Of a stretch of DNA of 64,000 nucleotides, positions 53,185 to 64,000 are shown piece after piece (the first letter of the stretch is position 1; each line of letters starts with the position of its first letter). Made by a program: the position numbers and the translations under genes. The DNA comes from Moniliophthora roreri (taxonomy: Eukaryota; Basidiomycota; Agaricomycetes; Agaricales; Marasmiaceae): positions 620,001 to 684,000 of the forward strand of contig LATX02000123.1 in assembly GCA_001466705.2 (NCBI GenBank). Reading direction: 5' to 3'. The notes under the pieces were generated by a model, which did no database searches, had not been told where the DNA came from, and was given only the letters and a program-made list of their open reading frames with translations.

Positions 53185-55336
53185 TTAGAGAGCCGTCTGT
53201 TCAGGCGGCTCAAACCCATCAACTTGAACGTTCCACCTCCATCTGCCCTCTAAGAAACCGTTGGCCGTGTCTTCAAGGACGATATCATTTCGCTTTGCGA
53301 CATACACCTAGTAGGGGTTCGGTATCGGTGAGTGATAATTAAGTACGTGGGAGGTGACGATGACTCACTGTCTTATCAGTCACCTTCTGCCTCAACTGTG
53401 GAATGTCCTCGGCCTCTATAGGACTCTCGAGAAGTTCAGAGAGATCCTCGACCGCTTTCTCCAAGTCACGCTGATTGTCTTCAAAGAGATCCTTCTCGTT
53501 GCCCTTGGCGAGATAGTACGCCATTGCATAGGTCCACTTGAGGGTCATGCGACACTTCTCAACCTCTTCGACGGCTTTCTTCATGAATTGGACCTAACGC
53601 AACCTGTTAGCCTTACGAATGAGGTGATCAGGGAGAGATCCTACCTCGATCCAGGTTAATTCTGAGGTGATTTGCATGTCTTCCATCTTCTTCTCTGTCT
53701 TTGCGTACAGATCAAGCGAAAGCTTTGCGGATTGCTCGTGATTGGCCCATCGGTTGTAGTACTTTGGCGATTTAGACATGGATTCGCGTGAAGAGAATAA
53801 AACTTACATGCAAATATCTCTCCAACGACGCCCGACTCCGACTTTGAGCGTCACGAGCTTCAACGCCGTTCTTTTCGTCATATCGATTGCATGAATACCA
53901 AGCAGTACCGTGCTCTGACCATGGGCCTGTATACATATCGGTCAATCGCATCCAACTCAATCGAATCTTCGAATCAACTCACCCATACAGACCCAGCAGA
54001 ACTCATGTTTGCACTTCTTGCACGTCATGTGGTTGCACCCGCCATTCTTCTCAATGGTACTATGACACTGGCTACATTCTTTCGTGTTGCTCTTGATCCA
54101 ATTCGCCGTCTCGCTGTCATCCTCGCACTTTTTCAACCACATCCTTGCAACTGCGCACACGACAGGCCGATGATCAGTCTCGATGGGGCAACCGAAGCAA
54201 AACTTGTGCTCCTTTGCTTGGATGGACAAGTTGGATGCTTTCTTGTCTTCCTCTGAGCCTGGGATGCCCCGAGCACCGCATGAGACGATAGGCACTATGG
54301 TGGTAAGGCTAGATTTGGATGCGGCGGAAGAGCAGGAGACGGTATTGGTGCAGCCTGGGTACGGGCAGAACTTGAGGTTAGGCATCGACGCGACGAAGTT
54401 GCGCACAAGAAGTTCCTGAAAGCGCGTCCAGACCTGAACATTCTCTTCCGGTGGTTTGCTAGAGCCTTCAGGAAGAAGGCTCGAGCGAATAAAATGATCA
54501 GGCGCGACGAGCGCACAGCTTTCTGCCATGCAGCGTATACAGTATTCTCCCTCATCTTTAATCTTTGAAGTTGTATACCCAGTCCAACATCCAGAGCAAA
54601 ACATGTGTCCGCAGTCCAGACCGAGCGATTGTAGTTCGGCAGAATCTTCAAAGCAAATAGGACAAACAAAGGGCTCTGTGGGCGATTTCAGCGATTTCGA
54701 TGACATCGGTGGTGATGAGCGTATTGATTTAGATGTGGAACCTCGTGATGGAACGAGAGAGAGCAACTTCGATGACGATCTGGTCGTGCGCCGGCCTGCC
54801 TGTGAACTCGTGGATTGGGCGGACACGCTGTGGCCGCGCGGTGAAGTTGGTGAGTCCGGAGAGGGTGAGGCGATACCTGCAGCAACGAGCATCGCTGAAG
54901 GGTTGTCCATGAATTTCTCAATGAGGCGTTCCTTGTTCCACGACTGATAGCGTAGTAACAGAGCTGCTGCACTTTCCTGCTCAACGTCATAAGTGAAATC
55001 GTATAGAAAAAAGGTATGGAATACCTACTTCTATCCCGAGAATGCCACAACAATGTTCGATATCCTGACGCATCTGCTTCTCCACCGCCGCCTGACTTAG
55101 GGAGTCATAGTCGATCTCGTAGGACTTCTTCTTGGCTGCAGTGTTGACCTTGAAGTCATCTCCAAAGGCATCCATGTCCATTTCATCTTCTGAATCCACT
55201 GAGGACGTTATCAATGGGCATTCTAGCCAATGCATATAGTGGTGACCAACTCACCATCCTCCTGGGTGCCATCGAACATGTCCTCGTCGTCGTAGTAATC
55301 ACCGTCATCGTCGGAGATGTCGTAGTCTGAGGACAT
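53185..55336 (-). CDS. RBR-type E3 ubiquitin ligase (Ariadne-like)
   Basis: RING-between-RING ligase that passes ubiquitin through its own catalytic Cys. The acidic N-terminus [20 protein letters not shown] is typical of ARI1 proteins; a UBA-like region ([36 protein letters not shown]) follows. RING1 reads [20 protein letters not shown] then MFCSGCW. The IBR begins [12 protein letters not shown] and ends EHKFCFGC, with an unusually long Ser-rich insert between. RING2 is [19 protein letters not shown], whose GGCNH cysteine is the expected acceptor. The C-terminal Ariadne helices include [40 protein letters not shown] and [16 protein letters not shown] before the stop at 53185-53187. About seven introns. 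It diverges from VPH1 across 243 bp. Confidence 0.93.
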
Positions 55337-55579
55337 TTCGGCGTGTTCTAGGCTGATAAACGATGCGTTCTGTAGCGATGGTGGTGGTGGTCGTTGCAGT
55401 CCAAGTTCAGCACTCTCCGAAGCACTTTGTAAGAAGTGACAGCTGTGACTCAAAGTGTGACGTTTTGCCATATTTGGCCGTATCGTCATTCCGACTCAGT
55501 CCACGACAGTTGGATTATCCAGGCATTGTCCTTAACGACCTTTCTATCGTGTATACATTCTACATAACAACTACTAGGG

Positions 55580-58500
55580 ATGTCCAACGACTATCCCGGT
55601 CTCCTCCGTGCGTATTGACTGGCTTGAGCGCAAGAATGGTCTCTGAAGCATTCAACAGGTTCGGAGGAGATGAGCTTGGTACAGCTTTTCGTGCCCACTG
55701 AAGTAGCTCATGACACCGTAGCGGAGCTAGGAGAACTTGGGAATGTCCAATTCAAGGATGTGCGTCCAGATTTTATCGTATTCTTACTTCCGTCCTGACA
55801 TGACTTCAACTTCCAGCTCAATCCAAATGTCAATCCTTTCCAACGTTCGTTCGTCGGAGAGATTCGTAGAGTCGAAGAAATGGCTAGAAGGGTCCGATTC
55901 TTTGACAATCAAATCTCTCTGGAGAAGGAAGCTGTTCCTATTCGACCCCTTTATGATTCAGCACCTCTCATTACTGTTGGTCCTCGTGCTGCGCAAACGA
56001 TGGACGAACTGGATGTGACCCTTGCAGAGCACGAGTCTAGGCTCACAAAGATGAACGAAAGCTACCAAAAGCTGAGTGAGAGGACCAGGGAGCTCGTCGA
56101 GGCGAAGCATGTGCTGCGCGAGACTGCTGTTTTCTTTGACAGAGTTGGTATTGAGAATCTGCTTGACAGGCATCGGTACTGATATGACGCCCTAGGCACA
56201 GGGACAACAACCTGAAATTCGACAGTCCTTCGACGATAGCTCTGCGCCACTCCTGCAACACGAAGACCGCGAGAACCAATACTCTTCTGCCAGTGTTCAG
56301 TTTGACCTCGAGTGAGTTTCAGTATGCGGCTACCATAGTTCATTCTGACCGTCCATACACAGGTTCGTTGCTGGTGTCATTGACCGCGCCAGAATCCCCA
56401 CCTTCGAGCGTGTACTGTGGCGTGTACTCAGGGGTAACCTCTATATGAACCACACTGACATTGTCGAGCCCTTCGTTGACCCGGCCACTGGCTCTGAAAC
56501 CCGAAAGAACGTTTTCATCATTTTCGCTCATGGTGACGCTCTTCTTGCCAAGATCCGCAAGGTTTCTGAGTCCATGGGAGCAACTCTATACCCGATTGAC
56601 GCCAATGCAGACAAACGAGCAGACTCGCTTCGCGAAGTTCACACTCGCCTTGAGGACCTTCAGACGGTACTGTTCAACACTGGTTTGACCAGGCGCAGCG
56701 AACTTGTCAAGATCGGAGAGAGCTTGAGAAGCTGGCAAGATGTGGTCAGGAAGGAGAAGTTGATCTATGAGACTCTCAACTTGTTCAACTATGACGTGAG
56801 AAGAAAGACTCTCATTGCCGAAGGCTGGGTTCCTTCAAGGGATATCATCACAATCCAGTTGGCGCTTCGCCATGCCACTGCAAGTTCATTCATTTCACTG
56901 GAAACATCTCGCTAATTCTTTGTTTCAGGAGGAGTCTGGGACCAGCGTACCTCCTATTCTGCATGAACTCCGGACACACAAGACACCACCGACCTTTATG
57001 CGCACCAACAAGTTCACCGAGGGTTTTCAAACGATCATGGACAGCTATGGTATCGCCGCATACCAGGAGGTCAACCCTGGATTATTTGCCGTCATCACTT
57101 TCCCATTCTTGTTTGCCGTCATGTTCGGTGATATTGGGCATGGCTTCATCATATTTTGTGCGGCGTTGTACATGATCTTGGGCGAACGTAAACTGGCTAA
57201 ACAGGACCTGGGCGAGGTATGATTATTCATCATCCCGCGAAACGTGGGTTGGTATTGACAGTTTGCTATTGAACAGATCTTTGGACAGTTCTTCTAGTGA
57301 GTTCTTATTGTATTCTTATCCGACAGTGATATTGATGAATTTGTGGCAGTGGGCGTTACATTATCTTGTTGATGGGTGCATTCTCGATGTACACCGGGCT
57401 GATGTACAATGACATTTTCTCCAAATCGTTGCATATCTTCCATTCCGGTTGGGAGTTCCCGAAGTATAATGCTACCAAGGTCATCGGTCGAAACAATGGG
57501 CACGTCTATCCGTTTGGTCTGGATCCGGGCTGGCATGGAGCCGATAACCAGCTGGTCTTCGTAAATTCATACAAGATGAAGATGTCAGTTGTGCTAGGTG
57601 TTATCCATGTACGTCTTCTTCCTTATCAATCTATATTTGTCTTACCCATGGCTTTGCGGATGATAGATGACCTTTGCGCTGTGCTTGCAAGTGCCAAATC
57701 ATATCAAGTTCAAGCGATATCTCGATCTTTATGCCAATTTCATCCCTCAGATGATTTTCCTTCAGTCCATCTTCGGCTACCTGGTCGTTTGTATCTTGTA
57801 CAAGTGGTCGGTAGATTGGACACATTCTCCCACGCAACCCCCGTCTTTGTTGAACATGCTTATTAACATGTTCCTGTCGCCTGGGTCAGTCGATCCAGAT
57901 ACAAAACTCTACCGGGGTCAAGCCTTTGTACAGGTTGTGCTGTTACTCTTGGCCGCAATATGTGTGCCGTGGCTGTTGATTGTGAAGCCGTATGTTGCTT
58001 GGAAGGAGATGAAGAAGATCCAAGGGCAAGGTTACGTTAGTATAGGGCATGGTAATGGTGGAGGTCCACGATCAAGCAGCGACGACGCACTCGAGGGTGA
58101 AGAAGAAGGAGACGGACGTGCTATCGTCGAAGACGCCGAAGAAGAACACGTGCGTTAATCTTGGTTTCTCGGAGCAAGTATGTAACATTCTAACCGGGCA
58201 TCGTAGGAGCATCATGATTTTGGCGAAGTGGTGATCCACCAGATCATCCACACCATCGAGTTCTGTCTCGGCTGTATCTCGCACACAGCATCGTACCTTC
58301 GGTTGTGGGCTTTGTCGCTTGCTCATGCGCAGTTATCCGATGTTCTATGGGAGATGACGCTTGAAAGTTTCTTGGAGCCATCGGGTGTTGGCGGCTGGAT
58401 TGCCCTGATCATTATGGGCTTATTCTGGTTCTCGCTCACTGTTGGCATCTTATGTTTGATGGAGGTGCGTGTTTATCCTTCAGGCTTCCGAGTAATATTA

Positions 58501-58782
58501 TTAGCCATGATACCTCGAGTCTTTTTTACTCCTCTCTAACATGTGTTTCCTTCGTGAAAACTGACAATATTTTCATTTCATTTCTCCGATGACAGGGTTT
58601 ATCCGCTTTTCTTCATGCTCTCCGGCTCCATTGGGTTGAAGCGAACAGCAAGCACTTTGAGGGTGGAGGCTATGTACGTGGCAATTTTTTTTGGAACGTG
58701 TGCTGTCGGTTCTGATCGCATGCCGTTTATATAGGCCTTTGCGCCGCTCACTTTCGCAAACTTGGAGGCTGTGAAGGAGTAA
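55580..58782 (+). CDS. VPH1: V-type proton ATPase subunit a
   Basis: Membrane-sector (V0) subunit forming the proton half-channels of the vacuolar/Golgi ATPase. The first exon is tiny: MSNDYPGLL at 55580, spliced through GTGCGTATT...CAACAG to [20 protein letters not shown]. The cytoplasmic N-terminal half includes [40 protein letters not shown] and [20 protein letters not shown]. The membrane half has [57 protein letters not shown] and [20 protein letters not shown], followed by [18 protein letters not shown], which contains the essential Arg of TM7. It ends [14 protein letters not shown] at TAA 58780-58782. About ten introns. Yeast paralogues Vph1 and Stv1 split vacuole and Golgi roles; fungi of this group usually have one gene. 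Confidence 0.95.
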
Positions 58783-59339
58783 GATAAGGACTACAAGGGA
58801 CATGTTTCCATTTTTGTCACTTGTGCCGTATAAACCACTCGTTTCCTCATGTTTTTTTTTCGTTATCGTTGTCAGTGAAATTCCACGTTCTGGGGGTCTA
58901 CCCCGCAACGCATACAACGGAGGATGATTTAAGCCCTCCCTAAGCGCGGGATCCCTGGAAACCGATCAAAGATGAAACTTCCCGATATAGGCAAGTGGCG
59001 TATTTTCAAAGTCCGAAGCTCGGGAAGTACAAATACCCGGTTTTATGCAAAATTTTAATCATCTTTTTCTCTTTCCCTTGCTCTCATAGAGGTAAGGAAA
59101 TCTTCTTGCTCGCTGTCCATGGCGATGAGCACGATGATGCTGACTTTTCTCTCCCCCCCTTTTCATCCTAGGCAATCTTGCCAGTAGACTAGAGCGTTTT
59201 ATCTGTCCTTGTCATCCTTTGTCTCGAATCACCTCTAGACATCTTTAGACTATTCTACATAGCTTCAGGTGCGTCCATGTCATTCTTGCGGGTCTCTTCG
59301 ATTCTGACTTTGTCTTCCTTCTAGATTACGCTTATAGAT
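58783..59339 (+). promoter_or_regulatory. Promoter and leader of the elongation factor 3 gene
   Basis: 557 bases between VPH1 and TEF3, with pyrimidine-rich tracts (about 59062-59090 and 59150-59166) just upstream of the likely leader, a pattern common in highly expressed fungal translation genes. A possible 5' UTR intron (GTGCGTCC at about 59270 to TTCTAG at about 59325) ends 14 bases before the ATG. Confidence 0.5.
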
Positions 59340-62300
59340 ATGCCCGCTGTAACTGCCAACGCTACTGCCCCCTCTGTTCCCTCTGCCGCTTCACTAAAAG
59401 CTGCCGCCAACCCCGTTGACGGTCAGATCGACGTCTCAGCGCTCTTCGTCGCTGACAAAAGCTCTCGTGGCTCAGCCGCTCAGCACCTTGCTGCCATTGC
59501 CCAGAAAGAGGGTCCCACCGCTTTGCAATCTGCTGGTTTCCAAGATGCAGTTGTAAAGGCCCTCGCCGACAAAAAATCCCCCGCAGCCCGTGAAGGTGCT
59601 GCTGAGGCCGTTGCCACCATCTCCAAGTCCGGTGCAGTCAAGGCGCTCGAGCCCACCTTCGTCGACTCTGGCATTTATGCCGCGCTCCTCGAGACTTTCG
59701 CTGACAAGATGCCTGCTGTCAGGACAGCAGCTGTTGAGGCAGTGAGGGAATACACTGCTGCAATGAACCCTTGGGCCACTGCCCTCATTCTCCCTACTCT
59801 TCTTCACGAAATCAAAACCGCCGGTAAATGGCAGATCAAGACTGGCGCCTTGACCATTCTCAACCAGTTGGTCAAGAGCGCTCCAGTTCAGACTGCTCGT
59901 CTCATGCCCGAAATCATCCCCGTTCTCTCTGAAGCGATCTGGGACACCAAGGCCGATGTGAAGAAGGCAGCTCGTGATTCGCTGACAAAGGCCACCGCTC
60001 TGGTTTCCAACAAGGACATAGAACGCTTTATTCCTGCTCTTATTAAAGCTCTTATTAATCCCGTCGAGGAGGTGCCTAATACCATCGCCCTTCTCGCGGC
60101 TACCACATTCGTTTCCGAAGTAGATTCCCCCACCTTGTCTCTCATGGTTCCCCTTCTCTCCCGTGGTCTTAACGAAAAGCTCACCGCTATCAAGCGTAAG
60201 GTCGCTGTGTAAGTTCTATCTGTCATTCTGTCGGTACGAGTCTCTGATTTCGATTTATAATAGCATCGTCGACAACATGTCCAAACTCGTTGACAATGCT
60301 GCCACCGTCCGACCTTTCATTCCCAAGCTTTTGCCTGGTTTGATCAAGGTTGAGACCACCATTGGTGACCCCGAAGCCCGCAGCGTTGTCCAGAGAGCCA
60401 TCAACACCCTCCGTCAAGTTGGTGAGGTTCCCACTGGTGACGGTTCTGACCTTCCTCCTCTCAAGAAGGCTGATGTTGCTCACCTTTCCCACGGTCTTTC
60501 CGCCGTCTACAAGAAGCTCGGTGGCTCGATTAACGTTGCCAATGCCGCCGTCATTTATGCTTCTGTTCTCGCTACCAACATGACCAACATCAAGAACTTC
60601 GATGTTCCTGAGTGGGAGACCTTAGCTCCTTACCTTGCGTTCGTCGCTGCCACTCCCGATGCCATTGCCGTCACTCGCGAGTGGGTCGTCCGCTCTGCCA
60701 CTGACGACGTCAATGACGACGAGGTTCCTGAAGATGAGGAGGAAGGCGAGGATCTTTGCAATTGCCAGTTCTCTCTGGCTTACGGTGCCAAGATCCTTTT
60801 GAACACCGCTACCCTGCGCCTCAAGCGTGGCCACCGCTACGGTCTCTGCGGTAAGAACGGTACCGGTAAATCCACCCTCATGCGTGCCATTACCAACGGG
60901 TAAGTTTTTCGTCATATTCTCTATTAATTTCTTACTGAACCGTTGTCCATAGACAAGTTGAAGGATTCCCCTCTCCTGATGAGGTCCGAACCTTCTACGT
61001 CGAGCACGACATCGATGGGAGCGAGGAAGACACCTCTGTCCTCCAATTTATCATCACCGACAAGCGTATCCAGGCCTCTGAAAATGAGTGCATTGAGGCT
61101 CTTGCTTCCGTCGGCTTTAACGACGAACGCCAGAAGCAGTCTATTGGCAGTTTGTCTGGTGGTTGGAAGATGAAGCTTGCCCTCGCCCGGGCTATGCTTT
61201 TCAAGGCCGACATCTTGCTTCTTGATGAGCCTACCAACCATCTTGATGTTGTTAACGTTGCGTGGTTGGAGAACTACCTTACCAGCTTGAAGACCTGCAC
61301 ATCCAGTATGTTCCTTAATTCTTCATGCGACGGGTACCAGATTCTGACTATTGCTTGCTAGTCATTGTCTCGCACGACTCTGGCTTCTTGAACAATACCA
61401 TCACTGATGTTCTCCACTTGAACCGCTTCAAGCTCAAGAGATACCGTGGTAATCTCGAAGCCTTCGTCAAGGCTGTCCCTGAGGCCAAGTCCTACTACAC
61501 CCTGGAGGCTCAGGAGGACTACAAGTTCAAGCTTCCTGACCCCCCTCTTCTTGACGGTGTCAAGACCAAGGAGAAGAGTTTGTTGAAGATGCGTAAGGTC
61601 GGCTTCCAATACCCAACCCAGACTGTCCAACAGCTCTACGACATCAGTCTCCAAGTCTCCCTCTCGTCTCGTGTTGCCATTCTCGGTCCCAACGGTTCTG
61701 GTAAATCCACTCTCGTCAAGCTCCTCATCGGTGACATGGAGGCCAACAAGGGTGGTGAAATCTGGAAGCACCCCAACTTGGTCATTGGTTATGTTGCTCA
61801 ACACGCTTTCCACCACATCGATCACCACCTTGACAAGACTCCCCTGGAGTACATGTTGTGGCGTTACCAGACTGGTGAAGATATGGAGGAGATGACCAAG
61901 GCCAACCGTCAGATTAGCGAGGCAGAGGCTGAGAAGATGAAGGAGGGCTCCCTCGTTGTCGTTGAGGGTCAGAAGAGGTTCATCGAGGAGATCATCACCA
62001 GGAAGAAGCTCAAGCAGTCATACGAGTATGAGATTTCGTTCAAGGGCCTCAGCTCTTCCGAGAACATCTGGTTGCCTCGTGATGAGCTCATCAAGCGCGG
62101 TTTTGAGAAGGCAAGTATTCCGTTACCATGGTATTGGTTACCATTCTGACGAGTGCACTTATCAACAGAAAGTCATTGAGGTCGACACCCGTGAGGCTCA
62201 ACGTCTCGGTCTTCTCCGTCCTCTCGTTCGCCGCGAGATTGAGAAGCACTTCGCTGACTTCGGTCTCGAGCCCGAGTTCGTCTCCCACAACACCATGAGA

Positions 62301-62741
62301 GGTCTCTCCGGTGGTCAGAAGGTCAAGATTGTCCTTGGTGCTGCCACCTGGCGTCGTCCCCACGTCATCTGTCTCGATGAACCTACCAACTACCTTGACA
62401 GAGAGTCTCTCGCTGCTCTTATTGAAGCACTCAAGGTCTTCGAAGGTGGTGTCCTCATCATCACCCACAACAGGGACTTCTCCGAGTCACTCTGCAAGGA
62501 AGTCTGGGCCATGCGTGATGGACGTCTCGAAGCCTCCGGCCACAACTGGGTTGAGGGTCAAGGTTCTGGTCCTCGTATCGACAAGAAGGATGGTGAGGAT
62601 GAGGATCAATACGATGCTATGGGCAACAAGGTCGAAAACAAGAAGGCAAAGAAGCTCACTTCTTCTGAGGCTCGTAAGCTCAAGAAGGAGAGGATGGCAA
62701 GGAAGAAGAGGGGCGAGGAAGTCACTGACGACGAGCTCTAA
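59340..62741 (+). CDS. TEF3: Translation elongation factor 3 (EF-3)
   Basis: Fungal-specific ABC-F ATPase that helps release E-site tRNA during each elongation cycle. Exons 59340-60208, 60264-60899, 60953-61305, 61362-62110 and 62169-62741 give 1059 aa (yeast about 1044). An N-terminal HEAT-repeat region ([40 protein letters not shown]) precedes ABC1, with Walker [18 protein letters not shown], signature [15 protein letters not shown] and Walker [16 protein letters not shown]2 has [16 protein letters not shown], the chromodomain-type insertion unique to EF-3, [11 protein letters not shown] and [16 protein letters not shown]. The Lys-rich tail ([20 protein letters not shown]) is the ribosome-binding end. 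The fourth intron (62111-62168) begins with GC instead of GT. Pyrimidine-ending codons dominate, consistent with high expression. Confidence 0.97.
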
Positions 62742-64000
62742 ACGATGTCCCCATCGTTTTGCTTGTTTCTTTTCTTTCGTGGATTTCCTTGTTCTATGGC
62801 ACTACCTCTTTCGTATCCTCATGCACTCTACTCGTGTCTTCTTATGTCTGTAATGTGACGATATGTACGACCTTTATATTCATGACTGTACGCATTCATA
62901 CATGCCATACGCAATCGTATAATCTACTTGATTTTGATTCTTGAACATTGCGTGAAGTGACCTCTGAACAACGTTACTGACTTTGTAAGGGTGTGGTCAC
63001 TTCAAGTTTCCTTCCTCAATCCACGACCCAACCTCAATCCTGATTTATGCTGCCCGCGGTGAACATGACCGGCAAGCGACTACATTGGTCTGTTTTGGTA
63101 CGTTCAACGCGCTCAAATCAAGCCACCGATGTGTTTCGAAATAAATCCGGATGCATTAGTCCATTTTACTCATCATTGGGTACGTGACAGCCCGTCTTTT
63201 CCGTCCTCATGTTGTTTCGCTTTTCCTCTTCACACAAAATGTCTACTAGAGGTCATGCACCCGGAGTGGAAGGAATGGGGATATTGTCTGCTGGTTTACT
63301 GGTTCCGCTTGACACATTGAGCGCATGAATGAAAATGTCCAACGTCCCTCTAGGCGCTGACAATTGGCTGACGCTGACCGCATCAGCAAATCACCGCACC
63401 GATTCCTATTGGATGGTACTTTGAACAGACCGCCAATGGTATCCCAACCATCAACCTCCGATCCATGTATCACAAGCGGAAATAGATGAGATCAGTCATG
63501 ATGCACCAAAGGTCTTTGCACGAATGTCGTCCCGGGTGCAGGTATTGAGTTATGGAGGTGGATCGGTCGTTGGAAGAAGATACGTTTTCTGTTTTCCGTT
63601 TTGGTCGCATTTTGGTGAATGGGATCCATTAGGTACTGTAGGTGCTTCTATCCGAATGAAAAATCCACATTGCAAGGCACACTCACCTCGTTTCAACAAA
63701 GAGCCGATGGACAATAGTCCATTTCGTGTTCCGGCGTTGCTTTTGATCCATGAGTCACAGCTGCTGACAACTGCTCTGACAACCTCAATCTCTCGCCCTC
63801 ACAATCCCCATTTTGCCGCGAATTGCTGCAGCCACGAGTAGCCTGAGTATCGACTCATGCACCCTCGGTCCCCAACTTCGGTGAGAAAGGGCTTCGCGTC
63901 GCTTAGCTTCGTCGCTTCTTCTCTTGAATCAGTTCCTTAATTTTGGATAAATTTGATGAACAAACGGGGAAAACCATAGCGGAGGTGAAATGCCGCGTCT
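62742..64000. other. 3' region beyond EF-3; no certain gene
   Basis: About 1.26 kb. After the EF-3 3' UTR, several short coding-like stretches appear on the + strand: MCFEINPDALVHFTHHW (63129) followed by a good donor GTACGTG, then a frame after TCTACTAG (about 63249), and ITAPIPIGWYFEQTANGIPT continuing to a TAG at 63483-63485. They might be exons of one small protein but I cannot join them with confidence, and an opposed ORF covers the same bases. The final 500 bases show only short open frames. Confidence 0.4.

Noticed and set aside
61358..61828. 156-aa minus-strand ORF inside EF-3, and similar ones at 59472-60226 and 62091-62468
   Set aside because: Antisense shadows of a strongly codon-biased gene; they match EF-3 exons exactly and have no independent features.

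Overview
The window looks like nuclear DNA of an agaricomycete (mushroom-forming basidiomycete), probably a plant-litter or wood decayer. Genes are tightly packed and broken by many 45-65 nt introns, some exons are tiny (13, 16 and 34 nt), an F-box protein of the type abundant in mushrooms is present, and there are three loci for GH7 cellobiohydrolases, the main crystalline-cellulose enzymes of wood decay fungi. No prokaryotic or viral signature was seen. All gene models come from reading frames, splice signals and protein-family knowledge; no database search was possible.

Layout. 1-766: 3' part of a GH7 cellobiohydrolase (+). 1.9-3.0 kb: prephenate dehydratase (phenylalanine synthesis). 3.3-7.8 kb (-): a P-type ATPase of the animal Na+/K+ pump type (class IIC). 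7.8-11.3 kb: gene-poor. 11.5-12.1 kb: small secreted double-psi beta-barrel protein. 12.6-14.3 kb: F-box protein. 14.7-16.1 kb: a block almost without CpG, carrying a solo LTR (15368-15711) flanked by the 5-bp target duplication TAGTA. 17.8-20.2 kb: Zn2Cys6 transcription factor. 20.2-24.6 kb: gene-poor. 24.6-27.2 kb: glycogen-targeting PP1 regulatory subunit (CBM21). 28.1-30.4 kb (-): arylsulfotransferase-like membrane or secreted protein, with a decayed tandem copy of its C-terminal part at about 31.4-31.8 kb.

32.1-35.1 kb (-): tRNA m5C methyltransferase (Trm4/NSUN2). 35.4-37.0 kb (-): a GH7 pseudogene with four indels and a nonsense codon. 38.3-40.0 kb (-): a complete GH7 cellobiohydrolase, the close paralogue of the one at the left edge and in inverted orientation; their 3' flanks are also homologous. 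41.2-45.4 kb (-): MSH2. 46.1-49.2 kb: large secreted protein that I place in the DUF5695 family. 49.3-53.0 kb: an unrecognised gene, a MYND zinc-finger gene with an apparent 1-nt frameshift, and a second unrecognised gene. 53.2-55.3 kb (-): RBR (Ariadne-type) ubiquitin ligase. 55.6-58.8 kb: V-ATPase subunit a. 59.3-62.7 kb: translation elongation factor 3, with a GC-AG intron.

The genes do not form one pathway. Housekeeping genes (PHA2, TRM4, MSH2, VPH1, TEF3) are interleaved with secreted decay enzymes that show duplication, inversion and decay. I found no convincing new multi-gene system. The most informative signals are birth and death of GH7 copies around an inverted duplication, and the CpG-erased block with its solo LTR.
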